Assembly: GCA_030512295.1 (NCBI GenBank)
Contig: JAULSR010000010.1
Span: 186,001-250,000 of the forward strand
DNA length: 64,000 nt
Reading direction: 5' to 3'
From: Bombardia bombarda
Lineage: Eukaryota > Ascomycota > Sordariomycetes > Sordariales > Lasiosphaeriaceae
This document shows, piece by piece, positions 32,933 to 43,085 of the stretch; within the stretch, counting starts at the first letter, position 1; each line of letters starts with the position of its first letter. The position numbers were made by a program, and so were the translations under genes. A model generated the notes under the pieces. That model did no database searches, was not told where the DNA came from, and worked only from the letters and a program-made list of their open reading frames with translations.

Positions 32933-33416
32933 CTTGGAATGCCAATCGAGAATCTGCTGGGCGGCGGGCAATCAACGGCTATTTGCTTCATTGCAAATAG
33001 CTGGCTGAAGCGATGTTTGCTCCTGGAAATGCATGCGCTCTGGCAGAGGGACAATTCTTTCCAATCTAACACGTAAGTCTAAGTCTAGGGGTTGCGGGAT
33101 GTAAGCTTCGGCGGGGACGAAACGAAAGCGGGACGTGTTCAAGGCCCCACGACAACAGCGCCAAGTCACGGGACCTGAGTTTGTGCCAAGCATTTTTCCA
33201 GCGTGTGCAACACATCAGACTCCTTTTACCCCTTTTATTTACGTGACACGTCTTGCAACTTGTTTATTATTGATGAGAAGTACCGATATGCGCAAGCAGC
33301 ACATGACGTAACAAAAAAAATTAACCCTGAAGTTGATTAGCAGCAGCTCTTTCGCCCAAAGTACCTTTTTGGCCTCCACAATCATCCAATCACTACCTCC
33401 ACCAAGTTACCAGTCC
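32933..33416. other. Intergenic: pol kappa promoter and esterase 3' region
   Basis: 484 bp, nothing recognisable beyond an A-rich patch near 33313. Confidence 0.55.
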
Positions 33417-35141
33417 CTATTTGCACACAAAGCTCTCCGGCCGATCCGTATCTCCCTTGCCGAGATACGTCTGCACCTTTGGATACGGGCAAATGGGCCG
33501 CTGTCTCATCACACCAGCCGACAGATCCGTCGAGTCCTTCCAGATAGTCGCCACGATTTCATCAACTGCTGTGCCGTTTTCCACCCATGCCATCAACGCA
33601 AGTAGCGCATCGTGACGGGTGTCTACAAACCCAGGCGTCGAGAAGATAGCCTTGCCAAGAACCCCATGCGAGCCTGCACCAGCAAAGTACCACGGTGCGT
33701 CCATGGCCGTGCCAGTCACATGCTCCATGCCGGGCACCACAAAGTAGCGGAACCAGCTCTGCAGCGACGAGACTCCTCCCATTACATCAGCGACTCGCTG
33801 GTAAAAGAGGTCGGAGCTGCGCTGAGGGATCAGCCCATCCGCCGCGCCGTGGTACATGAGGATCTTGCCCCCGTGCTTCTTGAACGGTGAGAGATCGTAG
33901 TTGCTGGCCGTGCAGTTCCCAGGATCCGCAGCATCCGCCTGCCAGACGACGCTGTCGTTGAACTGCGTCTTCCAGTTCCAGCTGGGGTCATCATACAGGA
34001 AGTTTTGAATGTACGCGTCTCCAAAGGGGTTGGGATCGGGGCCGCGCAGCAACGCCCACTGTGACTCGGAGCCTGGCTCGAGTCCCGGCATCGCAAGCCG
34101 CCCATCGGCGTACCAGTCGCTGTAGATGTTCAACACTGTCATTGCCTGCTCTTCGTTCAGGCACGCCGATGCCTTGGCCCCTGTTGCGTCGCAGAGAAGG
34201 GAGTTTGGTTTGAACTTGCAGAGGTCAGGACGGCTGACGATGCCATCCTTGACACCGTCAAGCTCATCGCATTGCTTGATGACCTCGGCGCCGACCACAG
34301 GAAACAGCGAGGGGTCGATGTGCTTCTTGTCCGACACTGGCAGGTTGAATGTGGCCACTTTGGTCGTCCACGGCTGGAGATGGCTGGTATACCATGCCGG
34401 CGCACCTATGAGCATGCCGTCAAAGCTGTCTGGCGAGAGCTGCGTCTCCTTCAGGCCCTGACGTCCTCCAGTCGACGCGCCAGAGTAGTATGAGTAGGCG
34501 ATTTCCTTCTCATAATACGCCCGCGTCATTGCCTTGCCCATCTCGACTGAGCCGTGGATGGCGCGGTAGCCAAAATCCTTCTTTCGCTCCTGGTTGTGCA
34601 GGGCCCAAGTCACGTCAGCCATGGTCGAATTATGCCCCGTGTCGGTCGACACAACAGCATTTCCGTAGCGAACCCCGGCTGCCATGTCAAGCCAGTTGAT
34701 GCCTCCGGAGAAGCCACCATTGCCGACCGCGAGAAATCTCGAGTTCCACTCGGTGGGCAGGTAGACACCGAAGCGGTAGTTGGAGATGGCCGACGTAGAA
34801 ACATTGACGATAAGAGCACACAGCTCTGGAAGATCTGGCGGAATGGTGGGGTATGCGACATTGGCGCTGCCCTCGCCATAGCTGCCGCCCTTGGGAACCG
34901 CGACGGCCGAGACTACTCGTGCAGAGGCTGGCAGGACATCCTTGAAGGTGGCTGCAGAGCAGCGGCCTGAGCAAGTCTTCGAGACAGCGGACGATGTCTG
35001 TAGCAAAACGAGTACGCTAGAAACAAGTCCTGGGAGTTTCATATCGGAGAGCTTCATGTCGGACCAAACGTACGCCAGGACCAGAACAGCCAAACCAAGC
35101 GTGAAAGTGGAAATGGAAAGTCGGGATAGAGAAGAAGCCAT
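33417..35141 (-). CDS. Tannase/feruloyl-esterase family protein
   Basis: Single exon, 574 residues. The N-terminus has two hydrophobic stretches (about 10-25 and 38-50), consistent with a signal anchor or signal peptide for secretion. The alpha/beta-hydrolase nucleophile motif GASTGGRQG places Ser223. Asp435 (HGAADGLI) and His474 (GMEHV) complete the expected triad, and a lid domain lies between. In characterised fungal members the triad is braced by a disulfide (CS-D-HC motif). Here the two partner cysteines are Ala222 and Val475, so the brace is absent. Other cysteines (for example C57, C61, C291, C308) remain. The family hydrolyses ester bonds of gallate or ferulate; the substrate is not predictable. 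The frame is intact throughout, arguing for a functional protein. Confidence 0.9.
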   Translation of the reverse strand: MASSLSRLSISTFTLGLAVLVLAYVWSDMKLSDMKLPGLVSSVLVLLQTSSAVSKTCSGRCSAATFKDVLPASARVVSAVAVPKGGSYGEGSANVAYPTIPPDLPELCALIVNVSTSAISNYRFGVYLPTEWNSRFLAVGNGGFSGGINWLDMAAGVRYGNAVVSTDTGHNSTMADVTWALHNQERKKDFGYRAIHGSVEMGKAMTRAYYEKEIAYSYYSGASTGGRQGLKETQLSPDSFDGMLIGAPAWYTSHLQPWTTKVATFNLPVSDKKHIDPSLFPVVGAEVIKQCDELDGVKDGIVSRPDLCKFKPNSLLCDATGAKASACLNEEQAMTVLNIYSDWYADGRLAMPGLEPGSESQWALLRGPDPNPFGDAYIQNFLYDDPSWNWKTQFNDSVVWQADAADPGNCTASNYDLSPFKKHGGKILMYHGAADGLIPQRSSDLFYQRVADVMGGVSSLQSWFRYFVVPGMEHVTGTAMDAPWYFAGAGSHGVLGKAIFSTPGFVDTRHDALLALMAWVENGTAVDEIVATIWKDSTDLSAGVMRQRPICPYPKVQTYLGKGDTDRPESFVCK

Positions 35142-36844
35142 CTTGAAGTCGGTGAGTTCACCACTCTCCTGATATGTAATTGGTTGCTTGCACCTTAGCC
35201 GGTATAAACGGACGCCTAAAAGCCGTGCTGAATGCGTCTAGCTACCGAGGGCAAACCTCGTATGTAAATCTAGGAAAGAGCAGCAGGTTTGTAAGCCTCT
35301 GATGGAACCCAAGGCCCCCGAAGAAACGCCACTGCAACCCAGGCCAGGGCTCACCTTGAATACCTAGGTAGGATCGAGTTAGCTTTTCGTGAATCGAGAG
35401 TCTATAGCAATCTGACACAGCGAAACAGTTCTGAGCCAGGGCAGCGAGACTGAAAATGTGCGGATGGTTCTGAAGAGGGGAAAGCCCAATGGAGCTCCAG
35501 TCGGGGGAGCTTTGCATCCCTGAATAGGACAATTGACCGATAAACCACTGCAGGGTAATCAGCTGATCTCGTAGAATAAAGGAAGCTAGGAGTGCAAAAC
35601 CACCTTGGACATCCTGAAGTACTCAGATCGGCAACGCCAGTCGGGTATGAGAACAAAGAAAGCGTAGGTACGTGCTAAAGTATTTCAGTGTCCTATCGTA
35701 TGGCATTGACATTGACAATGTCAACAAGAAGAGAACTACTTTACCGTCAATCGTTCACGCAGGTTTCATTTTCCTAGCAATAGTATATGGCTCCCAGTGA
35801 CCCAGTTCGATCCCTTTTGCCGACGACTTCTCCCGTTTCCAAGGCTGGCCCCATTTGGGGTCAAATGCCGAGGACAGCTAGCCCAACGAATGAGACCCGA
35901 CAACAATGTTTGCGACTGAATTTGATCTAGATTTGACAGGATATCCATACTAGTATCGGGATTGAAGTCGAAAAGAGCTTTCTTTCCTCTCCTGTCCAAC
36001 GTCATTATAGACCTGCTGGCACTGCTTGTGAAGGTTTAGGATGAGCTCAAAAGTAGGTTGGTTGTACCGAGTATTGACAAGATTCCCAAAGGTGTGAGAA
36101 TAGGGACATCATTAAGTTTTCCAGATGATATTTTGGAATCCAAGTCAGATCTAGCCAATGCAGAGAGTAATGCAAAAAATCAGATGAAGACGAGGATAGC
36201 AGTGATGTGGGTTTATTTGCTGTTACTCAATGGTTCGTGATTGAAGAAACGGATTTCGCGGATGCTTTCTAGGCAGGAACCTTTTACAGTCCAAAGGCCC
36301 AGTATCCCCACACCAACAATTGGAAGTTAAAGACCTAGAGAGTCTGAAGCCCCGAGGACGGGTGAAACAATCGTCACGCAAGCGAAGCACCTTTGAGCTT
36401 CTCCAAAGGCGTTGGTGTCCCAACAAGCCTGTACGCTCCACAAACAGGGCTACAAAGCTCAGGACTTAGCGAGCGCCCGTTTAGAGCTACCTAGTTAAGC
36501 ACGCTTTAGTAGAGCATAACGCGTAAAGCACCGACCACCACTCTAACTTTTGCGATCTGGTCGCGTCGCCGCTCCAGCCTCCTCGAATTGGCGACAAATC
36601 CACCATCCATTTTAAATACATAGGCGCCCAGCCCGCGTTATTGGCCCGCCAGACAGAGAACCCCTCTACTCCACGAACCTGGTCGCGTCAATCGGTTGCT
36701 GTATCCCGCCAATTTCCAAAAGACAGACAAAGCTACCTACCCATTATTCCAGTCAATTAGCGTCTACGAAGATAACAATCATCATTCCTCTCTATTTTTT
36801 CTCTACAATCACTACAACTGCCTATCCTCAACCCAACTGTCATA
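35142..36844. other. Intergenic, 1.7 kb divergent promoter region
   Basis: Between the esterase start (minus) and the Cys-rich protein start (plus). No gene supported. A perfect short inverted repeat at 35706-35724 is listed separately. Confidence 0.55.
35706..35724. repeat. Perfect 9-bp inverted repeat with 1-nt centre
   Basis: TTGACATTG and its reverse complement CAATGTCAA flank a single A. It is a near-palindromic, operator-like sequence about 565 bp upstream of the esterase start and about 1.1 kb upstream of the Cys-rich gene. Confidence 0.85.
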
Positions 36845-37642
36845 ATGGTTATCAAGCGCAAGCGTTCCGAGTCGGAGCTCTCCTTCAACTCAACCTTCTC
36901 GTCCCCTTCAAGACCCGACAGCGGCAACATGTTCGACTTCAGCAGCATGGAGACAACCAGGCGCGGGCCCTTCTCGCTTTCGCCGCAGCGGCCCTCTACT
37001 CCGTCCCATCTCCACAGCCGCACCCTGAAGCGCTTCCGCGACAATCGGCCTTCCGAGACCCAAGTCCACGGTAAGCTCCCATATACCCAAGTTCAGACCA
37101 GCCAATTACCTCTTACTGATACTCCATTCTCTCCAGAACACACCCTCAGTCTGCTATACTCGGCACAACAACAGCAGCAGCAACAACATCAATTCCACAA
37201 CAACCAGCCAACCCCAACGCTGTCCTCACAGCCCGAAGCCGTCAGCGCGACAGCACAAAGCCAACGAACCACCCACCAGCGGTCACTACACAGCTTCTGG
37301 AATCTTCCCGTCTTGGCTTCGAGCTCAACCGCACCCTCCCCGGCACCTCTCCCCACGCCCGTGGCGCACCAGAGCACGCCGACAAGCTGCGAGGATTGCG
37401 GAGTAGGCCTGGGCGGTGGCAGCGGCAGCGACGATAGCACCATTATGGACGTTGACGACTACGGTCTAGGAGATGGGGAACACAGCTGTGGCGCCTGCGG
37501 AAAGACCGTCTGCTTCAGTTGCTCGATTAGCAATCTTGGTGAGCACCGGCGGTGTCTGGCTTGTGCTGAGCCGAGGGCTCTGGTTGGCGGTATTGGAGGG
37601 GGGTGGTCGGCGGCGGCTGGAGTTGGTGTTTGCTGGGTCTAA
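36845..37642 (+). CDS. Unknown protein with C-terminal Cys-rich zinc-binding module
   Basis: Two exons, 36845-37070 and 37137-37642, 243 residues. The 66-bp intron has no stop in frame. The N-terminus is basic (MVIKRKRSESE), then Ser/Pro-rich. A CAG/CAA-coded glutamine run lies in the middle. The C-terminal ~80 residues hold paired cysteines in the order CEDCG ... CGACGK-x2-CFSC ... CLAC, a C-x2-C layout that could bind two zinc ions as in FYVE/RING-like folds. No transmembrane segment is visible. The basic N-terminus suggests a nuclear location, but this is inference. I recognise no named family. Confidence 0.75.
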   Translation: MVIKRKRSESELSFNSTFSSPSRPDSGNMFDFSSMETTRRGPFSLSPQRPSTPSHLHSRTLKRFRDNRPSETQVHGKLPYTQVQTSQLPLTDTPFSPEHTLSLLYSAQQQQQQQHQFHNNQPTPTLSSQPEAVSATAQSQRTTHQRSLHSFWNLPVLASSSTAPSPAPLPTPVAHQSTPTSCEDCGVGLGGGSGSDDSTIMDVDDYGLGDGEHSCGACGKTVCFSCSISNLGEHRRCLACAEPRALVGGIGGGWSAAAGVGVCWV

Positions 37643-38172
37643 GTCGCGGTGGCAGCTTGTGTGGTTGGTTGGTTGGTTGGGTTGGATTTATGGGATAGCC
37701 AGTTGAATAGGTGAGAGCGGGTTTAGTAAGCATTTTAGCTTAGAGTTGGTATAATACCTGCATTGGCGCATGAGGTTGGGTCACTTATTTTGGTACTTAG
37801 ATAGCCTGGTTTCAATTGGCTTGGGCGTTTAGGAGGGGGCGTCTTTTCGGGCAGCCTCAGGATAGGTGTTGAGTGGCCGTGTGTGGCCTGATGCAATACT
37901 TTCATCTGAAGCATATTCTGATGAACAATGTAAATAGGTGCGTAGATATCCGCAAATAGAGACCATAAAGGTTGCCTAGGTGTGGGTGGACATTGTTTAG
38001 CACGGACGAAAGGTCTGTATTTCCGTCTGTTCTTTTCGTTCGTTCTTTCCATTCTGTTGTTAAGCACTTCACCGACAGCAGAGCATTTATTTCCTGCATT
38101 TACCCCAGCGTTACCCCCTCTTTAATATAACTGAACTGCGAAGCTGAATTTCGACATAGCCATCGTCTTTGC
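37643..38172. other. Intergenic before ankyrin-type relic
   Basis: 530 bp; 3' region of the Cys-rich gene. No homology to the upstream part of the relic that follows is visible, which suggests the relic is 5'-truncated. Confidence 0.5.
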
Positions 38173-39437
38173 ATGCTACACTATACGATCCAGCACAGGC
38201 ACCTGAGTGCACCTCACTGCACGACACGCACGACACAACATGAACAACCCCCACGCCAGTTCCGTCTTGCTCGAAGAAAGCCAACAAGAAGCATCTGGCG
38301 GGCATTCCGTGAATTGCTCGAGCCAGTATTCCGCCGTGAGGCTGTGTCTTTCGGGCCACATTTTTCGGCCAGCGGGATGGGCAGTCCCGCATGAGGAGGC
38401 GCCCGGTCTGGGGGCGGTGGGTGGGTGGGTAGCAGGGGCGAGTATTACCACTACTCGGCCGAAGGCACAGCTCAAGTTATAGCACAGGGGCTTCCCGCAG
38501 GCGGAAACTGGAAAATTGAGGTTGTGAGCCAGTTCCAAAAACGCCTCGCGCCCTCTTATCATCAACTTCCCCTACGACTGCGCCTTAAAGCAACTCGTGC
38601 TACTATTGAGGATGGATGGGAGTTTATCGAGACCGACTTTCCCGGAATCGTGCGGACGCTACTTAGTGAGGACGGAACGATTACTCGGGAGGACGTAAAC
38701 GATTCTTTCCGAGAAGGCTATTCTCTCCTTCACACTGCGGCTTTGGCCTTGTCCTACGGATACTCGTACCCTACGGTAGGACATGGCATGGCCTCAACGA
38801 GAAAGAAACTGGAGGCAAAGAAGATAACCTTTCTCTCCTGGTCTCAGATGTGGTCAAGCTGGCTACGAGCCAGGAATTGCATACACTGGAAACGGTGGCG
38901 CCCTGCGGAAAGGGTCCCGATCGTGATGTAATGAAGTGCTGGACATGCACTCCTTTCTTGGCCCTGTTCCGTGGAATGCGCTCGGGTAGGGTGCTGAGTT
39001 GGAACTGGGACGAAGATGCCGACGACATTACGAAAGTTTGGCTGGAGAATCTGGAGGCGTGTGGCGTGGATCTCATCGAGTATGGGAAGACCGAGCAAGC
39101 AGCTCTCGAGTACCTAAGGGCCACCCAGTCTGGAAGACCTCGCCGCCTCGTGATGGACACCAGCAGGTCTCGTGGGGGTCCAGGTCCCACACCATGGAAA
39201 ATCGTGGAGATTTGCGGATTGGAGTATGGCCTAAAACCCAGTGACTGGGCTATACGGTGGGATGTTGGCCCAGACCTACCAGACGATTTGAAAGGAAACC
39301 CTATAGTTACAGACAACTCAAGTGAACTAGGGCGGCAGTTTGGGCAATCAGATGCATGCAGTCCAGGGCGTCATGCTGATCTCCAATGTGATGCGTCGAG
39401 CGTCCCTCTTCGTATCCCGGGCGAGTGGGTAGACTAA
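38173..39437 (+). pseudogene. Decayed C-terminal fragment of a large fungal ankyrin-type protein
   Basis: The frame contains RSIWRAFRELLEPVFRREAV, then a TGA (38392-38394). It resumes in the same frame as GEYYHYSAEG, PSYHQLPLRLRLKATRATI and GYSLLHTAALAL. Between about 38770 and 38850 it must move to another frame to continue with VSDVVKLATSQELHTLE, TPFLALFRGM, VWLENLEACGVDLIEYGK, GLEYGLKPSDWAIRWDVG and the terminal GEWVD. These blocks resemble the conserved C-terminal region of fungal proteins that often carry ankyrin repeats or an incompatibility-type N-terminus. No N-terminal part was found upstream, so the locus is truncated as well as broken. The family assignment is from memory of the motif series. 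Confidence 0.6.
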
Positions 39438-40223
39438 GTTAATAGGTGAACAATGATGAGAGCTTTGCCACGGTGAGGTCCAAGTAAAGCATAGTACCTA
39501 CTAAAAGTATGGCTATACACCCCACTCCCACCACCAAAATAGGCCAAAAGTCACCATATTGAACACACAACCACACGTTCAGTTTTGAAGCTATAAAGCT
39601 ATAAATTTAATATTTGCATAGCACAAAGGAAGGCACGCTTCGTGTATCAAACTCTCCTTATATCATACGTGCGGTTGAGGTGTGGCGCGGTGTGAAACTG
39701 ACAGTATTTCGCTTAAAAAATGTGTATTACGCGGGGTTAGGGTTGTACGTGTCATAAACCCCATTTTTATGTTTGTGGCAGTTTGGCTGGTGGAAATGGG
39801 GGGTGCAGCCAGACTTTTGGACCCTGACTTTAGGTGGGCGGATGGCGTGGAAACTACCTAGTTCTAGCGACCGCGCATGCTGTCGGCCGGATACGTAGCC
39901 GCCAAGAATGTATAATGTCAGGGTAGGTAACTACCTAGGTAAAGGTAACAGAGGGGGAAAGCCCCACCTGCCCACTGCTTTTGGTTTACACACCTGACTT
40001 AACTTATCGTGCATAGACGGGCACCTATGTACGCCTCCGAAGTCTAACCGCCAGACGCACCTCGTACGTCAGCTTTATCAGTCCATGTATGGAATGTGCG
40101 GGGTGTGGCAGCAAGACACCACACCATCGACCCCGCCTCGGCCGTTATATCTGCCTTCCTTGGTAGCTTTGCCCGATTCCATCCCGCTCGATTCTGCAAT
40201 CTTCCCCATCTCTGACTCAACAT
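39438..40223. other. Intergenic, MHO1 promoter region
   Basis: 786 bp; contains GGTAGGTA/TACCTAGGTA-like repeats near 39925-39945. No gene. Confidence 0.55.
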
Positions 40224-41386
40224 ATGAGATGGTTGCGATCTTTTAAGCTTACGATCAGCCGTCTTTTCACCTCCATCGCTGGAAAGATGCGAACACGGCC
40301 AGCCAGCCATGCTGGCTATACTGGCTCTTGGTACCATGCCAACCCAGCTGCGCTCGCAGACCAGCTCGACGACTTCCTGAAACGTGTTCCCGACAATCTG
40401 GATGGCATCGGCCTTCCTGTTCCCGGTGCAAGAGTCATTATCGCTCCGTAAAGCCCCCATCTGCTTCCCATCATATAGCATCGGAAACTAAGACAGGTTG
40501 AAACAGACATGCTGGCTATGACTGGTCTGGCCCCTGTGCCGCCTGGGCCTACAAAGCTTTCGATCTCAGTGCCGCGAAACGCGTCTTCGTCCTTGGTCCT
40601 AACCACAAAATACGTCGCCTTGAAAGTTGCTTAGTCTCTACGTTTGCGTCATATGCGACACCCTTTGGAAATCTCGTGGTGGATCATGTCACCACAAACG
40701 AGCTGAAGCAAACGGGGAGCTTTGCGGACTTCCCCACCTGGGCAGAGATTGCAGAACATTCTCTGGAGATGCATATGCCATATCTATGGAAACGCCTCGA
40801 ACAGACTTTTGGCGGCTCCAGTGACAAATTCCCACCAATTATTCCCATCCTGGTTGGGAGCTTAGATCTTGAAGACGAGCAATTCTATGGGCGGCTGCTG
40901 GCCCCGTACCTGAGTGACCCCGAAAACGCATTCATCGTCTCGTCTGACTTCTGTCATTATGGTCATCCTCATTGCTATCAGCCACAATGCGACCGCGAGA
41001 AGCAATTTCTTCACAATCCCGATGGCGGCAAACATGGCAAGGGAGAGACATTGGGCATTAAACTGGACACGAACATTACACCTGAAACACCACCGCATGA
41101 GATCATCAAGTGGCTCGACGACCAGTCTATCGCAAGTATCAGCACAGGTGTCCACGAGAAGTTCTACACAAACATGATGGAGAGTAAGAACACCGTCTGC
41201 GGGAGACATCCGATCGGGGTTGTCATGGCGGCCATGGAAGAAGTTGCAAAGAATAATACCAAGCATGAATCCGAAGATGGGAAGGGCAAGTTCAAGCTCA
41301 TCCGGTACGACAGGAGCAGTTTGGTCCAAGAGGTGAACAATGAAGATTTCAGCGTGAGCTACGTGTCGGCGTATGCTATAATCTGA
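40224..41386 (+). CDS. MHO1: MEMO-family protein
   Basis: Two exons, 40224-40447 and 40507-41386, 367 residues. MEMO1 proteins are class III dioxygenase-like metal-binding proteins linked to redox signalling; yeast Mho1 is the orthologue. Key segments are ASHAG...SWY, the putative metal ligands PHAGYDWSGPCAAWAY and GPNHK, EHSLEMHMPYL, SSDFCHYG and CGRHPIGV. Two starts are possible. The ATG at 40224 adds MRWLRSFKLTISRLFTSIAG, a basic, acid-free segment like a mitochondrial presequence. The ATG at 40287 gives the usual family N-terminus. The normally contiguous HAGSWY is HAGYTGSWY here, a three-residue insertion. The 59-bp intron falls right before the second HAG motif. Confidence 0.92.
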
Positions 41387-43085
41387 GACGTTGCAGAGGA
41401 AAGGCGACTGAAGTGGTGGGCGAATGACTTGATATGAATATGTTTTATGAGGGGAGTACAATGGGCATCGACGAAATGCTGCGATTATAAACTAGTAGTA
41501 TTTTAGGAGGGTAAATTTATCAAAGACGCAACAGCCCTTCTATACCATACCTTACACAGACAGACCTTTAATGATTTTAAACAGTCCCGAAAATGAGTAT
41601 CCAGCAGGCCTAGAAGCGGCCGAGAAACGAGCTAGGTAGGTACCCAGTAGGCCATGGCGGTCGCATCTGATCTCCACGAGCTACGAGAAGGCCGGCTCAA
41701 TGCTCTTGTAGCACAAGTTGAAGCTTGAACTGCTCCATCATGGCACAGTGCTGAGATGGATGGTCGGATGGCGGCCGGCCGGCCATCAAAATAAGGTGTG
41801 ATCCGCCCGCGGCCGCACTTCTTGCTGTGCTAGACGGTTCAATACTTGTGTAAACTGCAGGTTGTGCTAGCTGAGTATTGTGAGCGGTACTGATTAGTTC
41901 TCGAACGTGGAATTTGGAGCGAGGGCGCAGCTCGCAGGTGTCAAGCAGTCAGTGCTGCCCTAACCGGTGCCACGCGGGATCCAGCTCTTCCGACTATCGC
42001 TTTCTCGTCAGCCCTGCTGAAAGAAGTCTCTCGTATTGTCTGTTTCCCCGCTCAGGATTGGGGCTGACATTGGGGCTGAAGGCAGTCAGTCCATCGGATC
42101 TTTGTCCATCACGAACTCTGTAAAGTGTCCTATACCATTTGCGGAATCCGAGGAAACATCCATCTCCTCGAGAGACAGTCGCAAAAAGTTGGACCAGCGT
42201 TACACAATCCAATGTTCAAGCATGTCGAACCGCTTCTTCCATTGCACACCAGGAAGCCGCTGATGGGCCACTGGATCTGAGCCAGTGTGGTGCGGGCACT
42301 TGTCGCGTGGACCAGCGTTTGAGCCAATGATTGTGCCTGTCGATCGACGTGCTGAAACCCCTTCTGTTCCCGGCCATGTCCCGGCCTGCATTGGCTTTAA
42401 GCGGCTGTAACAGGCCAAGCGCCGTTCTGTGGGTCCAGACCCCTGGAACCTCCCTGCAGACTTCCCGAGACCCCATCGCACAGGAGCTCCACGGCCAGTC
42501 GCCCTACATGATTCAACCGCGATCAAGACCCTTCCTCCAGACTGTGATGGAAGAGGCCATACACGTCCAATTCTCGCATTCTGGGTCTTCAGAGGCCGAT
42601 TTCATACACCTGCATGGGAAGAGATTGGCAGGACGTTAGCAGGCGGCAGGAGCAAGCTAGACAACTCAGAGACGACAGCTCTGACCTAGCCCGGCTTAGT
42701 ACACCACACCCGCCCAAGTGCATACATAGGTGGGCCACTCTCCAACGCGGCGGTTCCTCCAGAAAACGCATGCGTCGGGCTGCGGTCTGCGGTCTGCGCC
42801 ACAAGTCCCTAAACTCGTTTCGCTCGACCTCCTGAGAATCCTACCCCAGCCCGGCGATCGAAAACCACCGCACATCCTCCAGCTTTCATAACGCTTTTTC
42901 TTTTGACAAACTCCTCTTCTTTTGGATCCTTTGTCTTTAAACATTCTTGTCGTCACTGTATCGTCGCCAGCATCGTGCAAAAACATCCGCATTCAGACAC
43001 CTTCTTCGCCTCAAATCAAGCACTGCATTTCATACACTAGACACGAGCTTACTCCAGCCGCGCCCACGCGCTTCGACTCGTCAAG
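41387..43085. other. Intergenic, 1.7 kb
   Basis: No supported gene. A GC-rich inverted repeat (GATGGC / GCCATC around GGCCGGCCG) lies at 41767-41787. Short frames at 42.3-42.8 kb look like chance. Confidence 0.55.

Noticed and set aside
35795..35825. GTTCGATCCC resembling a tRNA T-loop
   Set aside because: The flanking five-base arms are not complementary and no cloverleaf is found upstream.
41767..41787. GC-rich inverted repeat as a terminator
   Set aside because: Eukaryotic context, no T run and no gene end next to it; it is most likely incidental.
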